Positions 38,322-46,670 of a DNA stretch of 64,000 nucleotides are shown here, piece after piece. Numbering within the stretch: position 1 is the stretch's first letter; each line of letters starts with the position of its first letter. The position numbers and the translations under genes were made by a program. Below the pieces are notes generated by a model. That model searched no databases and had not been told where the DNA came from. It was given only the letters and a program-made list of their open reading frames with translations. The stretch is taken from the NCBI RefSeq assembly GCF_002367995.1, contig NZ_AP018207.1, positions 5,631,963-5,695,962 of the forward strand. Direction: 5' to 3'. This DNA comes from Calothrix brevissima NIES-22. GTDB lineage: Bacteria > Cyanobacteriota > Cyanobacteriia > Cyanobacteriales > Nostocaceae.

Positions 38322-38391
38322 TGACAAATGACAAATGACAAATGACAAATGACAAATGACAAATGACAAATGACAAATGACAAATGACAAA
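38322..38391 (+). repeat. Ten perfect TGACAAA heptamers ending in the livH start codon
   Basis: Ten uninterrupted TGACAAA units fill the gap before the permease gene, and the last A is the A of its ATG. Because each junction reads ATGA, the array contains an ATG every 7 nt and a stop in every frame. No Shine-Dalgarno sequence lies between the array and livH. Confidence 0.95.
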
Positions 38392-39341
38392 TGACATTCA
38401 CTTTATTTTTGCAACAATTTTTAAACGGGCTATCTATTGGTAGCGTTTATGCAATTTTTGCCTTGGGATACACTCTGGTGTACTCCATTTTAGGCATCAT
38501 TAATTTAGCGCATGGGGCAGTATTTACCTTAGGCGCATATTTTACTTATGCACTGATGGGTGGTAGTTTTGGCTTCAATGGTTTGCTAGCTAATGCCACT
38601 CTACCGATCAAATTACCATTTGCGATCGCCTTATTTTTAGGTAGCTGCTTGGCGGGATTGGTGGGGATAGCAATGGAACGCATCGCTTTTCAACCCCTAC
38701 GCCGTAAAGGATCTGATCCTTTATTAACTGTAGTTTCTAGCTTGGGTGTGGCGGTAGTTATCGTTAACCTCATCCAATATCTAGTCGGTGCAGAAAGTTA
38801 TACCTTTCCTTCCAATGCTTACGGGAATTTACCACCCTCAATAAACTTTGGCAGCGCTGAAAGCCCGATTCCTATCCGCAGCGTGCAAATCGTGATTTTT
38901 GCGGTTTCTGTGGTATTTGTGGCAATTCTTACCTATTTTATTAACGGTACTAAATATGGTAAAGCCATGCAAGCGATCGCCGAAGACGCAACCACCGCCA
39001 GTTTATTAGGAATTAACACCGATGGCTTTATTGTCCTAACATTTTTCATCAGCAGTTTCTTAGCCGGATTAGCCGGTACTTTAGTCGCTTCTAGCGTTAG
39101 TATAGCCGGGCCTTATTTTGGTATCGCCTTTGGTTTAAGAGGGTTAGCAGTCATTGTCTTAGGCGGTTTAGGAAGTATTCCCGGTGCGGTATTAGGGGGT
39201 TTACTCATTGGCTTAGTTGAAGCCTTTGTCCCCGGCGAATATTCTGGTTACAAAGACGCCGTAGCATTTGCCATTTTATTTGTCATGCTATTAGTTAGAC
39301 CCCAAGGTTTACTAGGACGTAGGTTTATTCAGAAGGTTTAA
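38391..39341 (+). CDS. livH: ABC importer permease, LivH type
   Basis: The 316 residues form about eight hydrophobic spans of the LivH permease class. The start FLNGLSIGSVYAIFALGYTL and YSILGIINLAHGAVFTLGAY is diagnostic, as is the cytosolic coupling loop KYGKAMQAIAEDATTASLLG, followed by LRGLAVIVLGGLGSIPGAVL. It forms the membrane channel together with the LivM-type protein. The start codon is embedded in the TGACAAA array. The 82-nt spacing from the binding-protein stop is made almost wholly of that array, so the two genes are probably cotranscribed. Confidence 0.9.
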   Translation: MTFTLFLQQFLNGLSIGSVYAIFALGYTLVYSILGIINLAHGAVFTLGAYFTYALMGGSFGFNGLLANATLPIKLPFAIALFLGSCLAGLVGIAMERIAFQPLRRKGSDPLLTVVSSLGVAVVIVNLIQYLVGAESYTFPSNAYGNLPPSINFGSAESPIPIRSVQIVIFAVSVVFVAILTYFINGTKYGKAMQAIAEDATTASLLGINTDGFIVLTFFISSFLAGLAGTLVASSVSIAGPYFGIAFGLRGLAVIVLGGLGSIPGAVLGGLLIGLVEAFVPGEYSGYKDAVAFAILFVMLLVRPQGLLGRRFIQKV

Positions 39342-39348
39342 AGACTGT

Positions 39349-39951
39349 ATGACAACATTTACTAAACAGAAATTAACTTTTTATCAGTTTCTTGAACAGT
39401 GCCCAGAGGAAGGTTTTTATGAATTAGTGAATGGAGAAATTGTTGAAGTACGTGCAACTAGAAATCATGATGATGTCGCTGATTTTATAGCTGACTCTTT
39501 CAAGGATGAAATTAAACGTCTTAATCTGAATTATGTCGTTAATAACACAGCAGTAATTAAAACCATAACTGCTGAAGGCGTAGAACAGGGGCGCAAACCT
39601 GATGTCAGTGTCATAGATAAGGATATATGGCGCTCAAATCGTACTGCTTACTCTGCACTGGAAGAATCGATTCAATTAGCTGTAGAAGTGACATCAACTA
39701 ATTGGGAAGATGACTATATTGATAAATTAGACGAATATCAACGTTTAGGCATAAAAGAATATTGGATTGTCGATTATTTGGCAATAGGATTAAGAGAATA
39801 TTTAGGTAATCCCAAAGTTCCGACTGTGTTTGTTTTTGTATTAGATAGTAATGGAAGATATCAACGCCATCAATTTCGAGGTGCTGAACGAATCATATCC
39901 CCAACTTTTCCAGAATTAACATTAACAGCAGAGCAAATATTAACAGCTTAA
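39349..39951 (+). CDS. Uma2-family PD-(D/E)XK protein
   Basis: The 200 residues form one Uma2 (DUF820) domain. Visible motifs are EGFYELVNGEIVEV, GRKPDVSVID with the active-site Asp, LAVEVTSTNWEDDYIDKLDE with the E-V-x-S/T core, and GIKEYWIVDY. The family is hugely expanded in cyanobacteria, has a restriction-endonuclease fold, and its biological role is unsettled. The gene sits between the two permease genes of the importer, 7 nt after the livH stop, which is an unusual position. It may be read with the transporter. There is no sign that it takes part in transport. Confidence 0.85.
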   Translation: MTTFTKQKLTFYQFLEQCPEEGFYELVNGEIVEVRATRNHDDVADFIADSFKDEIKRLNLNYVVNNTAVIKTITAEGVEQGRKPDVSVIDKDIWRSNRTAYSALEESIQLAVEVTSTNWEDDYIDKLDEYQRLGIKEYWIVDYLAIGLREYLGNPKVPTVFVFVLDSNGRYQRHQFRGAERIISPTFPELTLTAEQILTA

Positions 39952-40096
39952 GCCAGAGATTTATTAGGAATTATAATAATGTATTCGCAATGCAACAGGA
40001 CTTACGCAAAATCATCAAAAACCTTAATTTATTGAACCGCCAAGACGCCAAGAACGCCAAGAATTCGTAGAGTGTGTGTAAATCCTATGATAATTA

Positions 40097-40230
40097 GACA
40101 AGGGAAGTAAGGAGAGACAAGGAGGATAAGGAGGACAAGGAAGATAAGGGAAGGGAAGGGGGACAAGGAGGAAAAATAACAAATGACTATTGACTATTGA
40201 CTATTGACTATTGACTATTGACAAATGACT
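40097..40230 (+). repeat. GGACAAGGA nonamer array followed by TGACTAT heptamers before livM
   Basis: A purine-rich array of GGACAAGGA/GGATAAGGA-type units (40097-40172) contains AAGGAGG near 40165. Five TGACTAT units (40184-40218) and one TGACAAA follow, the last running into the livM ATG. Just left of this (about 40035-40065) is a copy of an ACCGCCAAGACGCCAAG repeat. Confidence 0.85.
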
Positions 40231-41154
40231 GAATTTATTTCTACTTACGGTTCGCTAATAGTCTCTATGGTATTAGGGGCTTTATTGGGGCTATCCCTTT
40301 ACTTACCATTAATGACAGGACAACTATCTTTAGCTAGCCCCGGATTTTATGCTTTAGGTGGTTATATTGCCGCAATTTTATCAACAACAGTATTTAAATC
40401 TGATAGTGGTTCATTTTCGATTTGGCTGTTGTTAATCGAGATGATAATTGCTGGTGTAGTTTCTGGATTATTGGGTATCGCCGTCGGAATTCCCGCCTTA
40501 AGATTGCGGGGAATTTATTTAGCGATCGCAACTATTGCCTTTGTCGAAGTTTTGCGGGTTATCTCCCTGAATTTAGAAATTACCGGCGGTGCTGTCGGAA
40601 TTTTTGGGATTCCTCAACCCTTCCAAAACCAAATCGAATATTTATGGATTTCTTTACCATTACTCATCATTGCGATGGTGTTATTTTACCGTCTCGAACG
40701 CATTCGCGTAGGTAGAGCATTTACTGCAATTCGAGAAGATGAATTAGCCGCCGGTGCAATGGGAATTAACCCTACATACTATAAAGTTTTAGCCTTTACA
40801 TTAGGGGCTATTCTTGCAGGGGTAGTTGGTGCAATTAGCGCCCATTTTCTCAATACCTGGAATGCCCGCCAAGGTACATTTGATGCAAGTATTATCTACT
40901 TAACTTTTGTCTTAATTGGCGGTTCGAGAACTTTTTTAGGTTCGGTTGTGGGCGGAATGGTATTTACAGCTTTACCCGAAATCTTGCGCAGTCTAGCCGA
41001 TACAGGCGGATTACCTTTGTGGTTAGCGCAATTTTTACGAGATGGGAGATTAATTATTTTTGGCGTGCTAATTGTTATCGGAACCATCTTTTTCCCTCAA
41101 GGATTAGTCACACCAGATATTTTTAAGCAGCGCAAAATTAAGAATAGATCCTAA
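40225..41154 (+). CDS. livM: ABC importer permease, LivM type
   Basis: The 309 residues form about eight to ten spans. Typical LivM segments are LMTGQLSLASPGFYALGGYI, IPALRLRGIYLAIATIAFVE, the coupling loop RIRVGRAFTAIREDELAAGA followed by MGINPTYYKVLAFTLGA, and LIGGSRTFLGSVVGGMVFTA. It pairs with the LivH protein to form the channel. The ATG lies within a heptamer array and has no ribosome-binding site of its own. AAGGAGG is instead placed before an upstream in-array ATG at 40183. Confidence 0.9.
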   Translation: MTEFISTYGSLIVSMVLGALLGLSLYLPLMTGQLSLASPGFYALGGYIAAILSTTVFKSDSGSFSIWLLLIEMIIAGVVSGLLGIAVGIPALRLRGIYLAIATIAFVEVLRVISLNLEITGGAVGIFGIPQPFQNQIEYLWISLPLLIIAMVLFYRLERIRVGRAFTAIREDELAAGAMGINPTYYKVLAFTLGAILAGVVGAISAHFLNTWNARQGTFDASIIYLTFVLIGGSRTFLGSVVGGMVFTALPEILRSLADTGGLPLWLAQFLRDGRLIIFGVLIVIGTIFFPQGLVTPDIFKQRKIKNRS

Positions 41155-41322
41155 TTTAATATTGAAATTACTAGTAGTCTGTCGCAAAAATTTCGAGGGG
41201 TACAAAACGAACCGCAAAGACACGAAGTACACAAAGGAAGAAAAAATAAGAAGAAACTTACCCCACAGAATTAATGCGATGAACCACTAGTCCCTAGTCT
41301 CTAGCCCCTAGCCCCTATAAAA
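41155..41322. repeat. Short gap with CGCAAAGACACGAAG and CTAGCCCCTAG repeats
   Basis: A copy of the dispersed CGCAAAG-type repeat (about 41208-41245) is followed by CTAGTCCCTAGTCTCTAG and CTAGCCCCTAGCCCCTA units directly before livG. There is no terminator, so livM and livG may be cotranscribed. Confidence 0.6.
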
Positions 41323-42096
41323 ATGGATAACAATTCTATTGTCTTAGAAGCAAAATCATTAACACGCCGCTTTGGTGGTTTAGTGGCTGTAAATAATGTA
41401 TCTTTTGCAGTCCAAAAACATGAAATTTTTGGATTAATCGGCCCTAATGGCGCGGGAAAAACTACATTATTTAATTTAATTACTGCCTTAATTCCCCCTT
41501 CTGAGGGACAATTAATTTATCAAGGTCAAGATATATCCCAATTACGTCCCCATAAAATAGCAGCTTTAGGAATTGCGCGCACGTTTCAAAATATTCGCCT
41601 ATTCGGTGAATTATCAGCTTTAGAAAATGTGATTATTGGCGGGCATTTGCATACTAACAGTGGTATGATTACAGGAGTTCTAGGATTGCCACCAGCGCCT
41701 AATGAAGAATCTAAAAGTCGCAAAAAAGCTTTAGATTTATTAGAGATGGTGGGATTAAGCGATCGCACTCAAGAAAAAGCCAAGAACTTTGCTTACGGCG
41801 ATCAGCGTCGCTTAGAAATCGCCCGCGCCTTAGCCTTAGAACCGCAAATTTTGCTCCTCGATGAACCCGCAGCAGGGATGAACCCCAGCGAAAAACAGCA
41901 ACTCAGCGATTTTATCCGCAGTCTCAGGGAACGCTTTAACTTAACGATTATCTTGATTGAGCATCATGTACCCTTAGTTATGGGATTATGCGATCGCATT
42001 GCTGTTTTGGATTTTGGACAATTAATTGCTTTGGGTAAACCTGCTGTTGTCAGAGACGATCCAGCCGTAATCGCAGCTTATTTGGGAAGTGGATGA
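41323..42096 (+). CDS. livG: ABC importer ATPase, LivG type
   Basis: The 257 residues form one ABC ATPase domain: Walker A GPNGAGKTTLFNLITAL (~39-55), Q-loop region ARTFQNIRLFGELSALENV, the LivG-style signature FAYGDQRRLEIARALALEP in place of LSGGQ, Walker B ILLLDEPAAGMNPSEKQQL, and the switch His in LIEHHVPLVMGL. It powers import together with the LivF ATPase 15 nt downstream. The signature and the C-terminal D-D-P-A-V-I-A-A-Y-L-G end are those of LivG proteins. Confidence 0.9.
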   Translation: MDNNSIVLEAKSLTRRFGGLVAVNNVSFAVQKHEIFGLIGPNGAGKTTLFNLITALIPPSEGQLIYQGQDISQLRPHKIAALGIARTFQNIRLFGELSALENVIIGGHLHTNSGMITGVLGLPPAPNEESKSRKKALDLLEMVGLSDRTQEKAKNFAYGDQRRLEIARALALEPQILLLDEPAAGMNPSEKQQLSDFIRSLRERFNLTIILIEHHVPLVMGLCDRIAVLDFGQLIALGKPAVVRDDPAVIAAYLGSG

Positions 42097-42111
42097 GGAA
42101 TTAAACCGCCG

Positions 42112-42861
42112 ATGAACGCCGATGAACGCCAAGATTTAATTAGTAAAGAAGATTTTACAATTTTAGATGTTCAAGACCTAGATGTAAATTATGGCGGTAT
42201 TCAAGCCTTAAAAAAAATTAATTTAATTATTAAAAAAGGTGAAGTAGTCACTTTAATTGGTGCTAACGGTGCTGGTAAAACTACCACACTCCGCGCTATC
42301 TCGAAAATAGTTAATCCCAAAAGCGGGGCGATTTTTTATAGTGGTAAGAATATCACGCGCCGTCCAGCTTACGAAGTAGTGAAACTAGGTATCGCCCATT
42401 CTCCTGAAGGAAGGAGAGTATTAGCCAGACAAACAGTTTTAGATAATTTGTTATTAGGCGCTTATATTCGTAACGATCAAAAAGAAATTAAAGCAGATTT
42501 AGAACAGCAATATCAGCTATTTCCCCGTTTAGCCCAAAGACGCCATCAGCTAGCAGGAACCCTTAGCGGTGGTGAACAACAAATGTTAGCGATCGCGCGT
42601 GCTTTAATGAGTAAACCCCAACTCCTGCTTTTAGATGAACCTAGCTTAGGTTTAGCACCTGCGATCGTCCGCGAAATATTTACAATTATTGAAAATCTCC
42701 GCGCTATCGGCGTGACAATTTTATTAGTAGAACAAAACGCGAACTTAGCTCTACAAATTGCCGATAGAGGATATGTTTTAGAAGCTGGTGCTATTACTTT
42801 AACAGGTGCAGCATCGGAATTAATTACAGATGAGCGAGTGAAAAAGGCTTATTTAGGATAA
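42112..42861 (+). CDS. livF: ABC importer ATPase, LivF type
   Basis: The 249-residue ABC ATPase has Walker A LIGANGAGKTTTLRAISKIV, the signature GTLSGGEQQMLAIARALMSK, Walker B LLLLDEPSLGLAPAIVREIF and switch His replaced in context by VEQNANLALQIADRGYVLEA, which is typical of LivF. The first eight codons (MNADERQD) are read from a dispersed GCCGATGAACGCC repeat that continues upstream of the ATG, so the native start may have been altered. It is the last gene of the importer. A second Uma2 gene follows after 31 nt. Confidence 0.9.
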   Translation: MNADERQDLISKEDFTILDVQDLDVNYGGIQALKKINLIIKKGEVVTLIGANGAGKTTTLRAISKIVNPKSGAIFYSGKNITRRPAYEVVKLGIAHSPEGRRVLARQTVLDNLLLGAYIRNDQKEIKADLEQQYQLFPRLAQRRHQLAGTLSGGEQQMLAIARALMSKPQLLLLDEPSLGLAPAIVREIFTIIENLRAIGVTILLVEQNANLALQIADRGYVLEAGAITLTGAASELITDERVKKAYLG

Positions 42862-42892
42862 ATAAATTAAATGAAGAAATAGGGCGTAATAT

Positions 42893-43456
42893 ATGCTACA
42901 GTTACCAACCAAACCTCTAACTTTAGAAGAATTTTTAAAACTACCTGAAACCAAGCCAGCTAGTGAATATATTAATGGGCAAATTATTCAAAAACCTATG
43001 CCGCAGGGAAAACATAGTAGGCTTAGATGTCAGTTATTTAGTGCTATCAATGCTTTAGCTGAAAATCAAAAAATTGCCCTAGCCTTTCCAGAATTACGCT
43101 GTACCTTTGGCGGACGTTCAATTGTCCCTGATGTCGCGGTGTTTGCTGGGGAAAGAATTCCTGTAGATGCAAATGGGGATGTGGCGAATATTTTTGAAAC
43201 TTATCCAGATTGGACAATTGAAATCCTATCACCCGAACAAAGTCAAACTAAAGTTACTGGCAATATTTTACATTGCTTGAAGTATGGTACTAGCTTAGGT
43301 TGGCTGATAGATCCAGATGAAAAATCTGTGTTAGTTTATCCACCAAAACAGCAACCAGAACTTTTAAAAGCAGAACAGGAAATTTTACCAGTTCCCGATT
43401 TAGTGAGTAATCTGCAATTAACTGTAGGACAATTATTTGCATGGTTAAAATTATAA
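42893..43456 (+). CDS. Uma2-family PD-(D/E)XK protein
   Basis: The 187 residues form one Uma2 domain of a different subgroup from the gene at 39349-39951. Motifs are LTLEEFLKLPETKPASEYIN, FGGRSIVPDVAVFAGERIP with the active-site Asp, DWTIEILSPEQSQTKVTGNI with the E-I-x-S core, and YGTSLGWLIDPDEKSVLVYP. The role is unknown. It follows livF by 31 nt and could share its transcript. A MITE-like element begins 4 nt after its stop. Confidence 0.85.
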   Translation: MLQLPTKPLTLEEFLKLPETKPASEYINGQIIQKPMPQGKHSRLRCQLFSAINALAENQKIALAFPELRCTFGGRSIVPDVAVFAGERIPVDANGDVANIFETYPDWTIEILSPEQSQTKVTGNILHCLKYGTSLGWLIDPDEKSVLVYPPKQQPELLKAEQEILPVPDLVSNLQLTVGQLFAWLKL

Positions 43457-43913
43457 GTTAATACAGTTCATTTAAGGATCATTGTAGGTTGGGTAGAGCT
43501 ATAGCGAAACCCAACAAAGCGGCTTTGATGTTGGGTTTATTGCCTCAAATTAACCTACGCTTGAGGTAATAATATGGGTATTGCTAACTTTAGATATGAT
43601 GAGATTTTTGAGTCATCAAATCAGATAGTTAGAGCTAATTTATCAATATTTATTAACAATCTAGATTAGTAAATCAATTTGCACTCCTATGAGCAATTTG
43701 ATACTCTTAAAATGATTAATGTTTCTTGATACACAAGGAATTTTTATTACTGACTTACTAAGTTTCTCAAGATGAGAAATAATCTCAGATGCCCTAGCCG
43801 CACAAAGCTGCTTTTACAAAACATCACAATATTTATAATATATTTAGATTTGTAGCCCAGTTTTTGGGTGTCTATTACTGTAGCGAATTGTATTCGCCTG
43901 AACAATTAAAACC
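43457..43913. repeat. Gene-free gap with a truncated ATACRGTTCAGTTA element
   Basis: The first ~100 nt (43461-43560) are a copy of the 25732-25863 element with an intact left end (ATACAGTTCATTTAAGG) and core, but lacking the right terminal repeat. The remaining ~350 nt are A+T-rich with no gene, and include the promoter of the next gene. Confidence 0.65.
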
Positions 43914-44561
43914 ATGAGTCAAATTATCTGGATCGCTAGACACGCCAACCGCCTTGACTTTGTCAACCCCGATTGGTTTCTCACTGCTGAACGCCGCTAC
44001 GATCCACCTTTATCAGAAGATGGTTTCATTCAAGCCAAGCAGCTAGCTAATCGCCTAAAAACAGAGAAAATCAGTCATATTTTTGCCTCTCCCTTTCTCC
44101 GCACCGTGCAAACGGCTAATACAGTGGCTCAAGCCCTAGATTTACCGATTAAGCTAGAAACTGGGTTAAGTGAATGGCTAAATCCTGCTTGGATGACAGA
44201 GGAACCAGAAAGGCTTTCTATATCAGCGTTAGCAGAATTATTTCCCAGAATTGACATTAGTTATACCGCGCGCATTGCTGCCAAATATCCGGAAACACAC
44301 GAACAAGTCAGAGCACGTTCGGGACAAACAGCTAGATGTCTGGCTACAGAATTCTACCCGGAGAATATGCTGTTAGTAGGACATGGCGCTTCTGTACTGG
44401 GTGCGGCTATGGGATTAGTGGGAGAAGTTGCAAAAACAGAAGTGAAGGCTTCTTTATGTTCTTTAGTCAAAGTGGTGCTGCAAGACTCAGAATGGTTACT
44501 AGAACTTAAGGGAGATACTTCTCATCTAGTGGAGGTAGAGGAAGTAGTTCGATTTGTTTAA
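43914..44561 (+). CDS. Histidine phosphatase superfamily protein
   Basis: The 215 residues have the branch-1 histidine phosphatase layout. The phosphate-accepting loop is IARHANR (R9, H10), with Asn where phosphoglycerate mutases have Gly. ASPFLRTVQTA supplies the second Arg, and LLVGHGASVLGAAMGLV supplies the second His. The RHA-N variant and the WLNPAWMTEEPERL insert match UBASH3-like or unassigned phosphatases rather than glycolytic mutase. It is presumably cytosolic. The substrate is not visible. The gene is 86 nt before glk on the same strand. Confidence 0.85.
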   Translation: MSQIIWIARHANRLDFVNPDWFLTAERRYDPPLSEDGFIQAKQLANRLKTEKISHIFASPFLRTVQTANTVAQALDLPIKLETGLSEWLNPAWMTEEPERLSISALAELFPRIDISYTARIAAKYPETHEQVRARSGQTARCLATEFYPENMLLVGHGASVLGAAMGLVGEVAKTEVKASLCSLVKVVLQDSEWLLELKGDTSHLVEVEEVVRFV

Positions 44562-44647
44562 ATCTCTGATAGAGATTTTGAATCTTGGCTGACGCTAATC
44601 TAGATATTGCTATGGACTGAGAATTCACTCTATTACTGATAAGTTTT

Positions 44648-45700
44648 ATGACATTACTACTAGCGGGAGATATCGGCGGTACAAAAACTATTCTGCGGTT
44701 AACGGAAACCACAGACTCACCGGGAATCAATGAAACCTCAGATTCACATCTGTTACGCAACATTTACGAGGAAAGTTTTCACAGTCAAGACTTTCCTGAT
44801 TTAGTACCGATAGTCCAGCAGTTTTTAGCTAAGGCGAAAGCCGCAATACCAGAAAAAGCTTGCTTTGCGATCGCAGGGCCAGTGGTGAAGAATACTGCTA
44901 AGTTGACGAATTTGGCTTGGTATTTAGATAGCGAACGTCTACAGCAAGAATTAGGGATTGGTTCTGTTTCCCTAATCAATGACTTTACAGCGATTGGTCA
45001 CGGCATTTTTGGTTTAAACCACAAACATTTGCTGACTTTACAAGCAGGGAAACCCAAATCGGAAGCACCGATTGCAATTATTGGTGCGGGAACTGGCTTA
45101 GGACAAGGCTTTTTAATTAAGCAAGGACAACATTATCAAGTCTTTCCTTCTGAGGGTGGACATGCAGATTTTGCGCCGCGTACCGAGTTAGAGTTTCGGT
45201 TGATGAAATACCTGCTAGATAAACATGATATCCAGCGCGTTTCTGTAGAAAGGGTCGTGTCAGGTCAGGGAATCATCTCTATTTACCAGTTTTTGCGGGA
45301 TCAAAAAATTGCGACGGAATCACCAGATATCGCCAATATTGTCAGAGTGTGGGAACAAGAGGCAGGAAAATTAGAGAAAAGCGTCGATCCCAATGCAATT
45401 ATTGGCACAGCTGCACTTCAAGGACGCGATCGCCTTTGTGAACAAACCATGCAGCTATTTGTCGAACTTTACGGTGCAGAAGCGGGAAATTTAGCGATTA
45501 AACTGCTACCTTATGGCGGATTATATGTTGCTGGTGGTATTGCTCCCAAAATCTTGCCGTTAATCCAAGAGGGTAGTTTTCTGTTAAACTTCACCCAAAA
45601 AGGTAGAATGCGTTCCCTCCTCGAAGAAATACCGGTGTATATTATCCTCAACCAACAAGTAGGGCTAATTGGTGCTGCTTTGTATGCTGCTAGGTTATAA
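44648..45700 (+). CDS. glk: Glucokinase
   Basis: The 350 residues match bacterial glucokinase of the non-ROK class, which phosphorylates free glucose with ATP at the entry to glycolysis and the pentose phosphate route. Motifs are LLLAGDIGGTKTILRL (phosphate-1), CFAIAGPVVKNTAKLTNLAW, the catalytic Asp in INDFTAIGHGIFGL, the adenosine region IIGAGTGLGQGFL, SEGGHADFAPRTELEFRLM, and GLYVAGGIAPKILPL. No ROK zinc-Cys motif is present. In cyanobacteria it is needed for growth on glucose and for sugar recycling. Confidence 0.92.
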   Translation: MTLLLAGDIGGTKTILRLTETTDSPGINETSDSHLLRNIYEESFHSQDFPDLVPIVQQFLAKAKAAIPEKACFAIAGPVVKNTAKLTNLAWYLDSERLQQELGIGSVSLINDFTAIGHGIFGLNHKHLLTLQAGKPKSEAPIAIIGAGTGLGQGFLIKQGQHYQVFPSEGGHADFAPRTELEFRLMKYLLDKHDIQRVSVERVVSGQGIISIYQFLRDQKIATESPDIANIVRVWEQEAGKLEKSVDPNAIIGTAALQGRDRLCEQTMQLFVELYGAEAGNLAIKLLPYGGLYVAGGIAPKILPLIQEGSFLLNFTQKGRMRSLLEEIPVYIILNQQVGLIGAALYAARL

Positions 45701-45742
45701 CAGCTAGCATCGGTGATATTAGCATCATCAAAAGCAAAATCT

Positions 45743-46351
45743 ATGACAATTAAACTTTTATTGCCCTTACTTGCTGCCACACTTGTATGTGGCGGATCTT
45801 TATTGGTAGAAGCAGTTCAACCTAAACCAAAAGTTACTTCAACTCCCGCTAACACCAAAGTTAATCAACCAGTCCAGACGAAATGGAAGTTATTTACTGG
45901 CCCCGATGGACGTTTTAGTGTTTTAATGCCAGGAAACCCTAAAAGGAATACCCAAACCCAAAAAACCTTTATGGGGGAAATTAATGTGGAATTATTTATT
46001 GCCCAACCACAAAAACAGGAAGTAGCTTATGTAGTGGCTTACAATGATTTTCCTTACAGTTATGGTCAAATGGCGAACCCCCAAACGGTACTGAATAACG
46101 CTAGAGATATCGCCTTAAAGACTACAAAAAGTAATTTAATTAGTCAGCGAGATATTCAGAGTACTAATGGTCACCCAGGCAAAGAAATTGAGTATGTAGA
46201 CGCTGGGGGGAAATTTACCAAAAACAGAATGTATTTTGCTCAAGGGCGGTTGTATCAAGTAATGGCTGTAACTACCAAAAAACAACGCCCATCTTTAGCG
46301 AAAACCATCAATGGCTATTTAAATTCCTTCAATTTGGTTTTAAAAGCTTGA
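45743..46351 (+). CDS. Secreted or anchored hypothetical protein
   Basis: This 202-residue protein has a signal peptide-like N-terminus (IKLLLPLLAATLVCGGSLLV), a Pro/Thr/Lys linker and one folded domain. The domain has the conserved-looking start WKLFTGPDGRFSVLMPGNPK, then KTFMGEINVELFIAQPQ, VAYVVAYNDFPYS, and GHPGKEIEYVDAGGKFTKNR. This pattern recurs in cyanobacterial exported proteins, but I do not know a function. The ATG at 45743 is preferred to a GTG ten codons earlier because it opens the signal peptide. It follows glk by 42 nt. Confidence 0.75.
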   Translation: MTIKLLLPLLAATLVCGGSLLVEAVQPKPKVTSTPANTKVNQPVQTKWKLFTGPDGRFSVLMPGNPKRNTQTQKTFMGEINVELFIAQPQKQEVAYVVAYNDFPYSYGQMANPQTVLNNARDIALKTTKSNLISQRDIQSTNGHPGKEIEYVDAGGKFTKNRMYFAQGRLYQVMAVTTKKQRPSLAKTINGYLNSFNLVLKA

Positions 46352-46670
46352 ATCCAGTTCTCAGCTTTGGATTTCTATTCAAAGCTGAGGTTAAGGCTGT
46401 CAATAGTCAATGGTCAATGGTCAATGGTCAATAGTCCATAGCCATTGGTAAGGGTTTACAGTCTATTTATGTTTCTTAATATGGTTAGGTGCAATTACCA
46501 ACTTAATTAATTAATTAACATGATTAGGCTGGTATATCTCCTATGAGATATATGTGCAGAAATAGTCCTTTTGATATATCTAAATAAGTTAATAGGAAAG
46601 CGGTAAAATCCCGCCCCGTTTTCCTCACTGCCCAAATTTGTGTGGACGGGATAGATAGCGGGTTATACTG
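46352..46670. repeat. Gene-free stretch with CAATGGT heptamers
   Basis: Holds about five GTCAATGGTCAATAGT-type heptamers (46399-46440) and a GGTTAGGTGCAATTACCAACTT segment (from about 46482) that resembles GGGTGCAATTCCCAACTT at 28340. The promoter of the hydrolase gene must lie in the remainder. No gene seen. Confidence 0.6.

Noticed and set aside
38322-38391. CRISPR array
   Set aside because: Tandem 7-bp units without spacers; this is a simple repeat. The same holds for the other heptamer and nonamer arrays.
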